From Methylosinus sp. Sm6 (GTDB taxonomy: Bacteria; Pseudomonadota; Alphaproteobacteria; Rhizobiales; Beijerinckiaceae): a DNA stretch of 64,000 bases. Location: positions 1-64,000 of the forward strand of contig NZ_JAINDZ010000014.1 of NCBI RefSeq assembly GCF_019802345.1, read 5' to 3'. This document shows, in pieces, positions 53,901-62,746 of the stretch; the stretch's first letter is position 1; the number at the start of each line of letters is the position of its first letter. Made by a program: the position numbers and the translations under genes. The notes beneath the pieces were generated by a model. The model saw nothing but the letters and a program-made list of their open reading frames with translations. It did not search any database and was not told the DNA's origin.

Positions 53901-56064
53901 GTCGCTGTCGCGCCGGCTGCCCGCCGGCGCCTATCGGCTGCGTCTCGACGCGCGGAAGGGCAAGGCGCGATCCGGCGGCGACGAATCCGCGGAGGGCGAG
54001 AACGAAGCCGGGCGGGAGGATCGGCCCGTCGAGGAAGCGGGGGAACGGGACGATCCCGCTGGCGTCGAGATTCGCCTCGCTCTGCCGGTCGCGACGCCGC
54101 GCGAGGCGCTGACCTTCTCGGGCGTTCGAACCCTCTCCGGCGCTGGCGCGCATGAGCTCGCGCTGCCCGTCGCCACCGATGGGCGGCTGATGCTCGTCGC
54201 CGCGCAATCCTCCCGCGAGATCGCGCTGTCGATCGAGAAGCGCGCGCCGGACGGGCGCTGGCTGGTCGTCGGACAGGACCGCGGGCTCGCGCCGGTCGCC
54301 GCTTGGCCCGCGCAGCTCGGCGATTGGCGCGCCGTCGTCTGGGTGGTCGGCGGCGCCGAGGCGCCCATCTCGCTCGCGGCGCGCAGCCTCGCGCGACCGG
54401 CCGCTCCGCTCGGCAATGCGATCCTGGAGCCGGCGCCGATCGAGGGGCTGACGAGCCGGCTCTGCGTCGGCCTCGTCCGCGCCCCCGGCGCGGCGCTGGT
54501 CTCGGTCGGTCCGGCGCCGGCGACGCTGGTCGCGGGATCTTCTCCCGGCAGGCTGCTCGAGTCCGCGCCCGCCGGCGCGCTCGCGCCGCAGTCGGAGGCT
54601 CTGTGGCTGCTCGCGCGCGGCGACTGCGCGGCGCCCGCCCGCATCGCGTCGCTCGCGCCGACAGCGGCCGAGATCGCGCTGACGCTCGGCGCCGGCGAGC
54701 GCGCCGTGCTGCCGACCGCCCCGCCGCCCTCCGGCAAAGCGCGTCTGTGGCTCGCGCGCGCGGCCTTCGGCCAGCCGGGCGTCGCCGCCGGGCGGGGCTT
54801 CGCCGTGGCGCCGGGCGCGGCGCTGGCGCTGGCGCTGGCCGGCGCGGAGCCCGCGCGCCTCTGGAACGCCTCCGGCGCCTCGCCGCTGCGCTTCGCCGCA
54901 CAGCCGATCGACGTCGCCGTCGCCGCGCCGCAGCGCGCCGAGACGCTGTTCACGGGCGTCATCCCGCCTTTCACCGCGCAGCCGGTGACGCTGGAGGGCG
55001 CGGGCGGCTCGCTGGCGCTCGATCTTGCGAGCGGCCTCGCCGCTTTCTCCGCTCCGCAGGAGCCGCGCGTCCTCGCCGCCTTCGCCGACGCCGCGCCGCT
55101 CTCGCGCCGCCTCGAGGGGCCGCGCGAGATCTGGCTGGTCAATCCGACCGAGCGTCCCGCGCCGGCGCGCCTCGCCCTCGCGGCCGAGCGCTACGAGCCG
55201 CTGGCGGCGGGTCGCGTCGCCAAGCGCTTCTTCGGCGCGGCGGGGGAGACCGCGCATCGGGTCGAGGCCACTGCCGGCGACGTGCTGGTCGTCGCCGGCG
55301 GCGACGCGACTTTCGTCGGCGACGACGGGCGGGTCGCGCGTGGGCGCTCGCTGCGGCTCGGCGGACCCGGCGAGGTCGTGATCGCCCATGGTCCGGGCCT
55401 CGTCGCCGCCTGGATCGAGCGCGCCGGCGCATCGCCCTGGCCGTCGCCCGCTCCCCGCGCGGTGAGCGCGCCCTTCGCGACGGCGCTCGGCGGCGAGGCG
55501 CAGGCCTTCGCGCTCGATCCGACCGCGCCCGCCGTCCTCGACATTCGCGCGAGCGCGCCGGCCATCGTCGCCGTGACGCAGAACGGCGTGCGCGAGATTT
55601 CGACATTTCCGGCGGGCGTGGAGCTGCATCGCTTTGCAGCGCCGGGCCGCGTCCTCGTCGAGATCCTCTCGCCGCAGGACGGCCCGCTCTCCGGCTCGCT
55701 CACCCTGTCGACGACGCCGGTCATCGCCGTGACGGAGGGCGTCAATGCGCCCGTCGCGCTCGGTCCCGGGGGCGCGGCGCTGTTCACATTCGAGGTGAAG
55801 ACGGCAGGCGAGATCGGCCTCGGCCTGCGCGCCGAGCCGGACCGCGCCGAGCTGCGGCTCCTCGACATCGCGGGCAAGACGATCGGCGAAGGCGCCGCGC
55901 AGATCACGCGGCTCGAGCCGGGCCGCTATTTTGTCGAGGCGCGCGCGCCCGTCGACGCGCCGGCGACGACGCTGCGCCTCTCCCTGCGCGGCCTCGCCCC
56001 GCCACCCTCCGGCCCGCCGCCGGAGGTGGTGGCGGAGTTCGCGGAAAAGGGCCGACGGAAATGA
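50962..56064 (+). CDS. Giant exported protein with repeated G-x-Y beta modules
   Basis: The 1700-residue product has a signal peptide (MRQSNFRDLAVAAALVALAA..., cleavage near SRA) and no other membrane segment. The phrase [AP]-G-x-Y-x-(L/V/I) recurs at about residues 60, 104, 216, 456, 647, 692, 748, 789, 895, 988 and 1653, each followed by a beta strand, as in PPC-type (pre-peptidase C-terminal) beta-sandwich modules. I do not recognise a named family. It precedes a 1936-residue alpha-2-macroglobulin on the same strand. An acidic insert (about residues 1000-1040, EGENEAGRED) interrupts the modules. I infer a periplasmic or surface partner of the macroglobulin; the evidence is adjacency, size and export only. 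Confidence 0.85.
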   Translation: MRQSNFRDLAVAAALVALAAFAPASSRAAEEPPHSPPGRFSANDLPADRDGFALLTIARPGRYAVAARSATGAALQLVDMIAGPGEVAGAAGSRDGRLDQLLDKGVYKLRVFGAKGASGRIALSAAPFTELQKGGEAPAPGRTTTAELGDLTQRSYALEVGASGRVAVEALGRSLRDLRLWRAGGELVDLLPARDQAEPRAGRPMTRLRLEGTTEPGRYVLTAYGGEPLIWPDGGTAQPLLLRRIEQGSLAAGVVDGTLGPFGSARFEAPAGYDAFRLELPQPVAARLEARRGAGAPAVDVIDKKSREPVALLSLAADGKTAASVEISGLEGQAFTLRALKRASRATVEGSGPHLVALDVAGEGADEVPVTALLARAENGGARVLAADLPKIGGGRAYRARFNLRGPTTLLFEAADSGPVAIGVVGPRVRAIIEPAFAAAPPRADGRLPLRYDLQAGYYALSLEPVDGAVGVLDLTLGPPGLSPALAAQPLSRAAISFGRQELDKSGSYFILANAAPGLVTGPRVTALPAELEKGPAALWRSAGGEELLPVRAPRAGKILIVDETGARRPASIAEEKIDKDIRLATVRLPAISRPQAVAVIHAPEPDVAAGEPAKETPAVSIAAARPAWFDLARDERREFRFEAPEGGLYRVETLGRLQTRLALGAAVTPHLGDAENNGPGHNALITAYLRAGAYRAAVTARESAGHLGLSVKPVALAATAPLVGEGAASAALDGGRGAVAPIEIAEAGLYRLDVQGLGRQWRARLEEADGWPLTTPGPITHLVRRFEPGTYRLVVLPEDVEGRFVARLRKLVTPAPLAGHGPHALPFDAPQRLQWREPSAKNAPRDPDVWTFALAGEADVEIDIGDGMIAEIFRGAESLGKFAMGRKFARTLAAGAYRIEARSLAHDDRLDYQITLASRQLQPGASRFARPPATLPFSIAEDRIVDVTSFGDEELIGALEDESGAAIERLEGRAEDWNLSLSRRLPAGAYRLRLDARKGKARSGGDESAEGENEAGREDRPVEEAGERDDPAGVEIRLALPVATPREALTFSGVRTLSGAGAHELALPVATDGRLMLVAAQSSREIALSIEKRAPDGRWLVVGQDRGLAPVAAWPAQLGDWRAVVWVVGGAEAPISLAARSLARPAAPLGNAILEPAPIEGLTSRLCVGLVRAPGAALVSVGPAPATLVAGSSPGRLLESAPAGALAPQSEALWLLARGDCAAPARIASLAPTAAEIALTLGAGERAVLPTAPPPSGKARLWLARAAFGQPGVAAGRGFAVAPGAALALALAGAEPARLWNASGASPLRFAAQPIDVAVAAPQRAETLFTGVIPPFTAQPVTLEGAGGSLALDLASGLAAFSAPQEPRVLAAFADAAPLSRRLEGPREIWLVNPTERPAPARLALAAERYEPLAAGRVAKRFFGAAGETAHRVEATAGDVLVVAGGDATFVGDDGRVARGRSLRLGGPGEVVIAHGPGLVAAWIERAGASPWPSPAPRAVSAPFATALGGEAQAFALDPTAPAVLDIRASAPAIVAVTQNGVREISTFPAGVELHRFAAPGRVLVEILSPQDGPLSGSLTLSTTPVIAVTEGVNAPVALGPGGAALFTFEVKTAGEIGLGLRAEPDRAELRLLDIAGKTIGEGAAQITRLEPGRYFVEARAPVDAPATTLRLSLRGLAPPPSGPPPEVVAEFAEKGRRK

Positions 56065-56187
56065 CCGGAGCGGCGCGAAGCACGACAAATTCGCACATCC
56101 CGATCGCATGTCAAAATCATGGTCCCGCGTCACAAGACGCTGACGCCCGGCGTCGCGCGCAACATCGCCAGAGCCGCGGGATGGTGA
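56051..56187 (+). pseudogene. hicA: hicA toxin remnant, truncated and frameshifted
   Basis: One frame reads ADGNDRSGAKHDKFAHPDRM (56051-56110) and the next reads KIMVPRHKTLTPGVARNIAR and AAGW to TGA 56185-56187. Together they match a HicA mRNA interferase (catalytic His in KHDKF, then VPRHK), broken by loss of one A in the AAAA run at 56113-56116. The first ~20 codons are missing; the reading enters from the end of the giant gene. The stop is 11 bp before hicB, the usual spacing. Confidence 0.7.
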
Positions 56188-56198
56188 GGGAGAACGCC

Positions 56199-56555
56199 AT
56201 GCAACGCTTTTTCGCTCTGCTCGACGGAAAGCCGGGCGCTTATGGAGTGGCCTTTCCCGATTGTCCCGGCTGCACGGCCATGGGCGTCGATGAGAATGAA
56301 GCCTATTCCAATGCGATCGAGGCGCTCGGCGAATGGGTCCACGACGCCCGCGCGGATGGCGCAGTCCCCTCGCCGCGCAGCGTCGCCGCCTTGCGGCGCG
56401 ATCCAGATGTGAAGGCGGCCTTGGCCGAAGGGGCCGTGTTTCTCTCGGTTCCGCTCATAGAGGAAACGGGTCGCCCCGTGAAAGCCAACATCTCCCTCGA
56501 TCGTGGTTTGTTGGATGCGATCGACGAGGCGGCGAAGCGCGCCGGCCTCACATGA
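56199..56555 (+). CDS. hicB: HicB-family antitoxin
   Basis: The 118-residue protein has the HicB N-terminal fold RFFALLDGKPGAYGVAFPD then CPGCTAMGVDENEAYSNAIEAL, and a C-terminal ribbon-helix-helix VKANISLDRGLLDAIDEAAK. ATG 56199 has GAGGGAG 8 nt upstream. It appears intact while its hicA partner is broken, so it is probably an orphan antitoxin, perhaps still regulating its own promoter. Confidence 0.88.
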   Translation: MQRFFALLDGKPGAYGVAFPDCPGCTAMGVDENEAYSNAIEALGEWVHDARADGAVPSPRSVAALRRDPDVKAALAEGAVFLSVPLIEETGRPVKANISLDRGLLDAIDEAAKRAGLT

Positions 56556-56671
56556 TCGGCGTTTCTCGCGAGCGCCGCTCGCGCGAAGATCGAAGCTGCG
56601 GGTTGAATGGGAGGACGCCTCGAGGCGCTGCGATGAAACGTTCTTCCAATTTGTTCGACATTCACAGCGCC

Positions 56672-56752
56672 GTCATCGCCAGCGCAGCGAAGCGATCCAG
56701 AGCCGTGGGGCGGCCCCTCTATCGCTTCGTCGCTGCGCTCCTCGCGATGAGG
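56672..56752. repeat. GTCATCGCCAGCGCAGCGAAGCGATC-type palindromic repeat
   Basis: TCATCGCCAGCGCAGCGAAG is answered by CGTCGCTGCGCTCCTCGCGATGA on the other side of a GGGGCGGCCCC centre. It is an imperfect inverted repeat of a kind widely dispersed in proteobacterial genomes. It lies between hicB and the macroglobulin gene, ending 25 bp before the latter. Confidence 0.7.
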
Positions 56753-56776
56753 AACGCCTGTTGCAAAGGGCATCCG

Positions 56777-59700
56777 ATGCGTTTTGTCGCCATGGTCCTC
56801 CTCGCCTGCTGTTCGCTCGCAACGCCGCTGCGCGCCGAGCCGCAGGCTTTCGATCAGCTGCGCCGCGCCGATGGCGCGCGCGTCGTGCCGGAAAAATTCC
56901 TGCGCAGCTTCGATCCCATCACCGTCTTCTTCGATCGCGACGCCGGGCCGAAGGCGGGCGGACCCGAGGACGCGCATGAGAAATTCGTGAAGCTGTCGCC
57001 GGAGCCGGCCGGCGAGTGGCGCTGGATCGGCGCGCGCGCGCTGCAGTTCCGTCCCGCCGAGCCGTGGAAGCCGCTGGAGCGCGTCGGCGTCGAGGCCGCC
57101 GGCGCCGCGACGCGCCTCGTTGCGCTGCTGCCGACGCCGTCCTCGACGGAGCCGGGCGAGAGCGCCGAGCCGCTCGCCGATCTCGAGCGCATCACGCTCA
57201 CCTTTCCGGAGCCCGTCGACCTCGCCGCGCTGTCGCGGCTGCTCACCATCGAATTGCGGCCCGCGCCCGGCGTTTCTCCGCTCGGCGGCCAGATGTTGAC
57301 AGTGCGCGACTATGACATTCGCGCGCTGGAGCGCGCCGATCGCGGCGCCGGGCAGAGCGTCGCCATTCGTCTGCGCGAGCCGGTGCGCGACGGCCGCGTC
57401 GCCATTCTGCGCCTGAAGCTCGCCGACGAGCCGGGCCTCGACGACGAGACATTCGAATTGCGCGCGCGCTCCGCCGCGCCCTTCGCCGTCACGGAAGCGA
57501 GCTGCGGTCGCGGCTGGAGCGACGAGAAGCAGGACGGCGTGCTGCGCTGCGCCTTCGGCTATTCGCTCGCGGGCTCTGCCTCGTCGGCGTCGGAAGGCGA
57601 AGAGGAGAATGCGGCGCCCGCCTATCAGCCCGCCAATCGGCGTCGGCTGACGCTGACCTTCACCGAGCAGCCCGACGCAATCGACATTTTGCGCGCGCGC
57701 GAGGCGTTGCGGGTCACGCCGCCGGTCGATGATCTCGCGGTCGAGATCGATCATAAGAGGCTCGAGATCTACGGCAAATTTCTCTCCGATCGCGTCTATG
57801 AGCTCGTCGTTGCGCCGGGCGCCTTGCGCGATATCCGCAAGCGCGCGCTCGCCGCGCGCTTTTCGCAGCGCTTTGCGTTCGATCGCGACAGGCCGGCGCT
57901 CGCATGGGACACCGCGCAGGGCATCGTCGAGCGCTTCGGACCGCAATTGCTGCCTCTGCGCGGGCGCGGCTATGATCGCGCCGACATCCGCATTCATGCA
58001 ATCGATCCGCTCGCGCGCGACTTCTGGCCCTTCCCGAAGGCCGGGGTCGAGACCGAGGATTCCGCACCGCCGCCGCTGCCCGGCAATGAGCCGGCGCGCT
58101 GGAGCGACAACGCCGCGCCGGAGGCCTCCGCCATCGCCGAGCGCATAAAGGCGCTGGGCTCGCCCGCGGTCTCGGCGCTGCTCGATCTCCCGATTCGCCG
58201 CAATGGCGCCGACGCCAAATTCGGCCTCGACCTCTCGGGCGAATTCGCCAAGATCGCCGGCGCCGAACAGCCGGGAACCTATCTCGTCGGTCTGCGCGCG
58301 GTGGACGACAAGAAGCGCCATTGGCTGCGCGCGCAACTGACCGATCTGACGCTGGGCGCGATCGAGGAGCGCGCGCGCGTGCGCTTTGCCGTCACCTCGC
58401 TTTCGACCGCCAAGCCGATCGCGGGCGCCGAGATCAGGCTCGAGGGCGTGAAGGACGAGAAGTTCGTCACGCTCGCGCATGGCGTCACCGACGCCTCCGG
58501 CTTCTTCTCTTACGATCCCGGCAAGCGCGCGGAGGCGGAGCTGCGCCGCGTCGTCGTGAGCAAGGGCCTCGACACGCTCGTCATCGACGCCAATGACGCG
58601 CCGTCCGAATATTCGCGCGAGAATTGGACGAAGCCCGACGGCGCCTGGCTCGCCTGGACGACGGAGCCCGACACGCCGCGCAAGGAGGAGCCGCGCATCC
58701 TCTGCCATGTGTTCGCCGAGCGGCCGATCTATCGGCCCGAGGAGCCGGTGCATGTGAAAGGCTTCGTGCGCGCTTATCGCGACGGCGGATTGAGCGTCGC
58801 CAAAACGGGCGGAACGCTCGTCGTCTCCGGCCCCGGCAATCAGGAATGGCGCATTCCGGTGAAGCTCGACGCTGCGGGGAGCTTCTATCACAAATTCGAC
58901 GCGCAGACGCCGGCGACCGGCGATTATGCGCTGCGCTTCGAGCCCGACGGCGCCAAGGCGAAGAAGACGGAAGAGAGCGAAGGCGAGGAGAGTGAAACAG
59001 CGGCGCCGCAGACTGTCTCCTGCGGACAATTCCCGTTCAAGAAGGAGGCCTATCGCCTGCCGACCTTCGAGGTCGTGCTCAATGCGCCGCAGATCGTGCC
59101 GCTCGACGGCGAGTTCAATGTCGACCTTCTCGCGCGCTATTTCGCCGGCGGACTCGTCGCCGAGCGTCCGGTGAAATGGCGCGCCGTGCAATTCCCGCAT
59201 CTGTTCCAGCCGCCGGGACGTGAGGGCTTTCTGTTCTCGACCGACGCGCGCTTCTCGGGCGAGGGAAAATTCAAATCCTCGCCGGTGCTGGAGCGCGACG
59301 CGCGCACCGACGCCGGCGGCGCCTCGCGCATGAGCTTCGACACCACCATCGAGCCGACCGCGCAGCCGCGCCGCTATTCGATCGAGGCGACGGTGACCGG
59401 CGAGGACGGCTTGGAAGTGCGCAATGTGCAGAATGTGATCGCCGTGCCGCCCTTCATGCTCGGGCTCAAGATCCCGCGCTATGTCGAGCGGCCCGGCGCC
59501 GTCACGCCGGAATTCATCGCGCTCGACGGCAAGGGCGAGGCGGTGGAGAATCTGCCCGTCACGCTGCGCTTCGTCAGGCGCAATTGGGTGTCGACGCTGC
59601 AGGCCTCGGACTTCGCGCAGGGCGCGGCGAAATATGTGACGCAGGTGATCGAGGACACGATCCTCGAGCGCAAGCTCACCAGCGCCAAGGAGGCGCAGAG

Positions 59701-62587
59701 AATAGAGCTCGAGGCGCGCGAGGCCGGCGTCTATGTCGTCCAGTTGGAGGCCTATGACCGCATCGGCCGGCGCCAGCAGGTGAGCGTCGATTTCTTCGTC
59801 GGCGGCAATACGCCGGTGACGTTTCAGCGGCCGCCCGCCTCCACCGCGACGATCGCGACCGACAAGCAGGCTTACGCGCCGGGCGAGACGGCGACGCTCA
59901 TCATCCAGTCGCCGTTCCAGAATGCGCAGGCGCTCGCCATCGTCGAGCAGCCGAACGGCGTGTTCGATTATCAATTCGTCGACATCGCCAATGGCTTCGG
60001 GCGCTATGCGCTGACATTGAAAAAAGAGCAGACGCCCAAGCTCGCCGTGCATTTCCTCATCATGCGCGGACGCTTGAAGGACAGCGCGCCGGCGCCGGCG
60101 TCGAACATCGACCAGGGCAAGCCGGTGACGATCGCCGCGACCAAATGGGTCGAGGTGACGCCGGTGAAGAATATTGCGACCGTGAAGCTCGACTATCCCG
60201 CGAAAGCGCGGCCGGGACAGGAGGTCGAGGCGACGCTGCGCCTCTCCGACGATCTCGGCAAGCCGCTCGCCGGCGAAGCCACCTTCTGGATGGTCGATCA
60301 GGCGGTGTTGTCGCTCGCGAAAGAACGCCCGCTCGATCCGCTGCCCGATTTCATCGTCGAGCGCGAGACGAGGCTCGCGGCGCGCGACACGCGCAATCTC
60401 GCCTTCGGCAAGATTCCGCTGGAGGAGATTCCGGGCGGCGACGCCGGCCTCGACGAATGGGGCGCGGAAACCAATGTCAGCGTGCGCAAGAATTTCACGC
60501 CCGTGCCGATCTATCTGCCGAGCGTGAAGATCGGCGCCGATGGGATCGCGAAGATCAAGGTGAAGCTGCCCGACACGCTCACCGTGTTCAAGCTGCGCGC
60601 CAAGGCGGTGAGTGGGCCGGATCGTTTCGGCTTCGCGACGGGCGAGATGCTCATTCGCCAGGAGCTGGTCGCGCAGCCGGCGCTGCCGCGCTTCCTGCGG
60701 CGGGGCGATGCTGTCGATGTCTCGCTGATCGCGCGCGTGGTCGAAGGCCCGGGCGGCGGCGGCAAGGCGGCGATCACGGCGGATGGGCTGGCGCTCGCGA
60801 GCGATGCGCCGCACGCCTTCGCCTGGGTCGCCAACAAGCCCGCGCGCATAGACGTCGCGGCGACTGTTCCGGAGTCGGGCAAGGAGACGGCGACGCTGGA
60901 TTTCCGTGTCGAGCGCGACGCCGACCATGCGCGCGACGCCGTGCAGATCGAATTGCCGATCGAGCCGGATCGTCTGCCCGTGCGCCGTTACGAGATCGTC
61001 GAGATTGCGCCCGGTGAGACAAAGACGTTTCCCGCAGCGCCCGATGACGCGCGCCCCGGCTCCTTCCGCCGCGAGATGACGCTCGCCGGCGATCCGGCGC
61101 TGGTGAAGCTCATGGCGGGCCTGAACGCGCTGGCCGAATATCCCTATGGCTGCACCGAGCAGCGGCTGTCGCTCGCGCGCGCGTCGCTGGCGCTGAAGAG
61201 CTTCGCGCCGATCCTCTCGTCGGCGGGGCTCGAGGGCCGCATCGGCGCCGATGTGCGCAACACGATCCGCGCCATCGACCAATCGATCGACGGCGACGGC
61301 CTCGTGGCCTTCTGGCCCCGCGCGCGCGGCAATGTCTCGCTCACCGCCTGGGCCTATTCCTTCCTCGCCGCCGCCGAGCGCGCCGGTGAGCCGATCGACA
61401 AGCCGCTCGCGGAGCGTCTCGCCAATGTGTTGAAGCTGTCGCTGCGTTCCGATTATCCGCGCCTGCTCTCCGGCGAGGAATTGCGCGAGCGCGTCGAGGC
61501 GCTGATCGCGCTCGCCGAGGGCGGCAAGCTCGACGAGTCTTACGTCGCCGAGCTGGCGCGCCACGCCGATGCGATGCCCAACGCCAGCGTCGCCGAGCTG
61601 GCGCGCGCCGCCGCGCGCGCGAGCGCCGGCGATCGCCGCATCGTCGACGCGCTGCTCGACATCATGTGGAGCCGCGTGAAAATCCTCTCGCGCAATGGCG
61701 TGCAATATTATGCCGGCCAGGCGGCGGACGCCGGCAATCCGACCATCCTGCCCTCCGAGACGCGCGCTCTCGCGGAGATGGTGCGCGCCACGGCGCTCGC
61801 CGCTCCGACGGATGCTCGGGCGGGCCTGCTGCGCGACGCGCTGCTGCGCTTGGGCGAAGGCGACGGCTGGGGCTCGACCAACGCCGACGCTGCGGCCATC
61901 GACGCGCTCGCGGACGTGTGGCGGCGTCCGCAATCGCCCTTGGCGATCGCGCTCGCGCAAGGGGACGCGGCGCCGGAGACGATCACGCTCGACGCGAACA
62001 TGCCGATCCTGCGCAAGACGAGCGAGGCGCCCGCCGCGATCGCGATCGCCAATCGCGGACAAGCGCCGATCGTCGCGCTCGTCGAGACGCGCTACGAGCC
62101 GAAGGAGAGCGGCGCGACGGCGGCGCCGCTGAGCGAAGGCTTCGCGCTGACGCGCGAATTGCTGCGCGTCCGCAAGGCGGATGCGCCGCTCGAAAGAATC
62201 GCGGCGGACGACGGCGCCGTGAAGCTCGCCGTCGGCGATGTGATCGAGGAGACGGCGGAGCTCGTCAATCCGCAGGACCGCACCCATGTGGCGATCTCTC
62301 TGCCGCTGCCCGCCGGCTTCGAGCCGCTCAATCCGGCGCTCGCGACCGCGCCCGCCGAGGCGCAGCCCTCCTTCGCGCCCACTCTCGCGCCGACCAGCGT
62401 CTCCTTCGGCGACGATCGCGTGTTCTATGCCTATGACGCGCTGCCGAAAGGCAATTACCGCTTCGCCTTCCGCGCCAAGGCGCAGACCGCCGGCGTCTTC
62501 TCCGAGCCGCCCGGGCTCGTCGAGACGATGTATAAGAAAGGAGTCCGAGCGCAGAGCGCCGGCCGGCGCGTCGTGATCGCAAATTGA
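56777..62587 (+). CDS. Alpha-2-macroglobulin family protein with thioester motif
   Basis: The 1936-residue exported protein has a signal peptide (MRFVAMVLLACCSLATPLRA; LLAC could be a lipobox), tandem macroglobulin beta domains (FDRDAGPKAG..., HVFAERPIYRPEEPVHVKGF near residue 650, the MG hallmark), the A2M segment KTFPAAPDDARPGSFR, and the thioester motif YPYGCTEQRLS with Cys1459 and Gln1462. Bacterial A2Ms trap proteases in the periplasm. E. coli YfhM is shorter (about 1650). AAAGGG precedes ATG 56777; longer in-frame starts lie in a repeat and are rejected. No PBP1c gene is seen downstream within the window; hsp20 follows. Confidence 0.95.
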   Translation: MRFVAMVLLACCSLATPLRAEPQAFDQLRRADGARVVPEKFLRSFDPITVFFDRDAGPKAGGPEDAHEKFVKLSPEPAGEWRWIGARALQFRPAEPWKPLERVGVEAAGAATRLVALLPTPSSTEPGESAEPLADLERITLTFPEPVDLAALSRLLTIELRPAPGVSPLGGQMLTVRDYDIRALERADRGAGQSVAIRLREPVRDGRVAILRLKLADEPGLDDETFELRARSAAPFAVTEASCGRGWSDEKQDGVLRCAFGYSLAGSASSASEGEEENAAPAYQPANRRRLTLTFTEQPDAIDILRAREALRVTPPVDDLAVEIDHKRLEIYGKFLSDRVYELVVAPGALRDIRKRALAARFSQRFAFDRDRPALAWDTAQGIVERFGPQLLPLRGRGYDRADIRIHAIDPLARDFWPFPKAGVETEDSAPPPLPGNEPARWSDNAAPEASAIAERIKALGSPAVSALLDLPIRRNGADAKFGLDLSGEFAKIAGAEQPGTYLVGLRAVDDKKRHWLRAQLTDLTLGAIEERARVRFAVTSLSTAKPIAGAEIRLEGVKDEKFVTLAHGVTDASGFFSYDPGKRAEAELRRVVVSKGLDTLVIDANDAPSEYSRENWTKPDGAWLAWTTEPDTPRKEEPRILCHVFAERPIYRPEEPVHVKGFVRAYRDGGLSVAKTGGTLVVSGPGNQEWRIPVKLDAAGSFYHKFDAQTPATGDYALRFEPDGAKAKKTEESEGEESETAAPQTVSCGQFPFKKEAYRLPTFEVVLNAPQIVPLDGEFNVDLLARYFAGGLVAERPVKWRAVQFPHLFQPPGREGFLFSTDARFSGEGKFKSSPVLERDARTDAGGASRMSFDTTIEPTAQPRRYSIEATVTGEDGLEVRNVQNVIAVPPFMLGLKIPRYVERPGAVTPEFIALDGKGEAVENLPVTLRFVRRNWVSTLQASDFAQGAAKYVTQVIEDTILERKLTSAKEAQRIELEAREAGVYVVQLEAYDRIGRRQQVSVDFFVGGNTPVTFQRPPASTATIATDKQAYAPGETATLIIQSPFQNAQALAIVEQPNGVFDYQFVDIANGFGRYALTLKKEQTPKLAVHFLIMRGRLKDSAPAPASNIDQGKPVTIAATKWVEVTPVKNIATVKLDYPAKARPGQEVEATLRLSDDLGKPLAGEATFWMVDQAVLSLAKERPLDPLPDFIVERETRLAARDTRNLAFGKIPLEEIPGGDAGLDEWGAETNVSVRKNFTPVPIYLPSVKIGADGIAKIKVKLPDTLTVFKLRAKAVSGPDRFGFATGEMLIRQELVAQPALPRFLRRGDAVDVSLIARVVEGPGGGGKAAITADGLALASDAPHAFAWVANKPARIDVAATVPESGKETATLDFRVERDADHARDAVQIELPIEPDRLPVRRYEIVEIAPGETKTFPAAPDDARPGSFRREMTLAGDPALVKLMAGLNALAEYPYGCTEQRLSLARASLALKSFAPILSSAGLEGRIGADVRNTIRAIDQSIDGDGLVAFWPRARGNVSLTAWAYSFLAAAERAGEPIDKPLAERLANVLKLSLRSDYPRLLSGEELRERVEALIALAEGGKLDESYVAELARHADAMPNASVAELARAAARASAGDRRIVDALLDIMWSRVKILSRNGVQYYAGQAADAGNPTILPSETRALAEMVRATALAAPTDARAGLLRDALLRLGEGDGWGSTNADAAAIDALADVWRRPQSPLAIALAQGDAAPETITLDANMPILRKTSEAPAAIAIANRGQAPIVALVETRYEPKESGATAAPLSEGFALTRELLRVRKADAPLERIAADDGAVKLAVGDVIEETAELVNPQDRTHVAISLPLPAGFEPLNPALATAPAEAQPSFAPTLAPTSVSFGDDRVFYAYDALPKGNYRFAFRAKAQTAGVFSEPPGLVETMYKKGVRAQSAGRRVVIAN

Positions 62588-62746
62588 GGTCGAAGAGCGA
62601 GTCTTTCAGAGCCGACGGGCGGGTTTCCGGCGTTTCGCCGCATTGCCTTTCGCGTCCGCGCCCCTACGTCTGAGGCGTCCCATGCGGCGCGGCGCTTTGT
62701 CCTGCGCGAAGCCGGCGCGCCGATCCTTGAAGACGAGGAGGCGAAA

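Noticed and set aside
51064-56133. A 1689-residue open frame on the minus strand, antisense to the giant exported protein
   Set aside because: Composition is Arg/Asp/Gly-rich with no domain or signal peptide; it arises from the high GC and codon bias of the real plus-strand gene.
54303-56198. A long plus-strand frame joined in phase to the start of hicB
   Set aside because: Residues before the HicB core are Arg/Ala-rich, in a different frame from the giant gene, and hicB has its own ribosome site at ATG 56199.
56303-62287. A 1994-residue minus-strand open frame antisense to the alpha-2-macroglobulin
   Set aside because: It lacks recognisable domains, is low-complexity Arg/Leu/Asp/Gly, and the plus strand has clear A2M motifs, so this is a GC-frame shadow.
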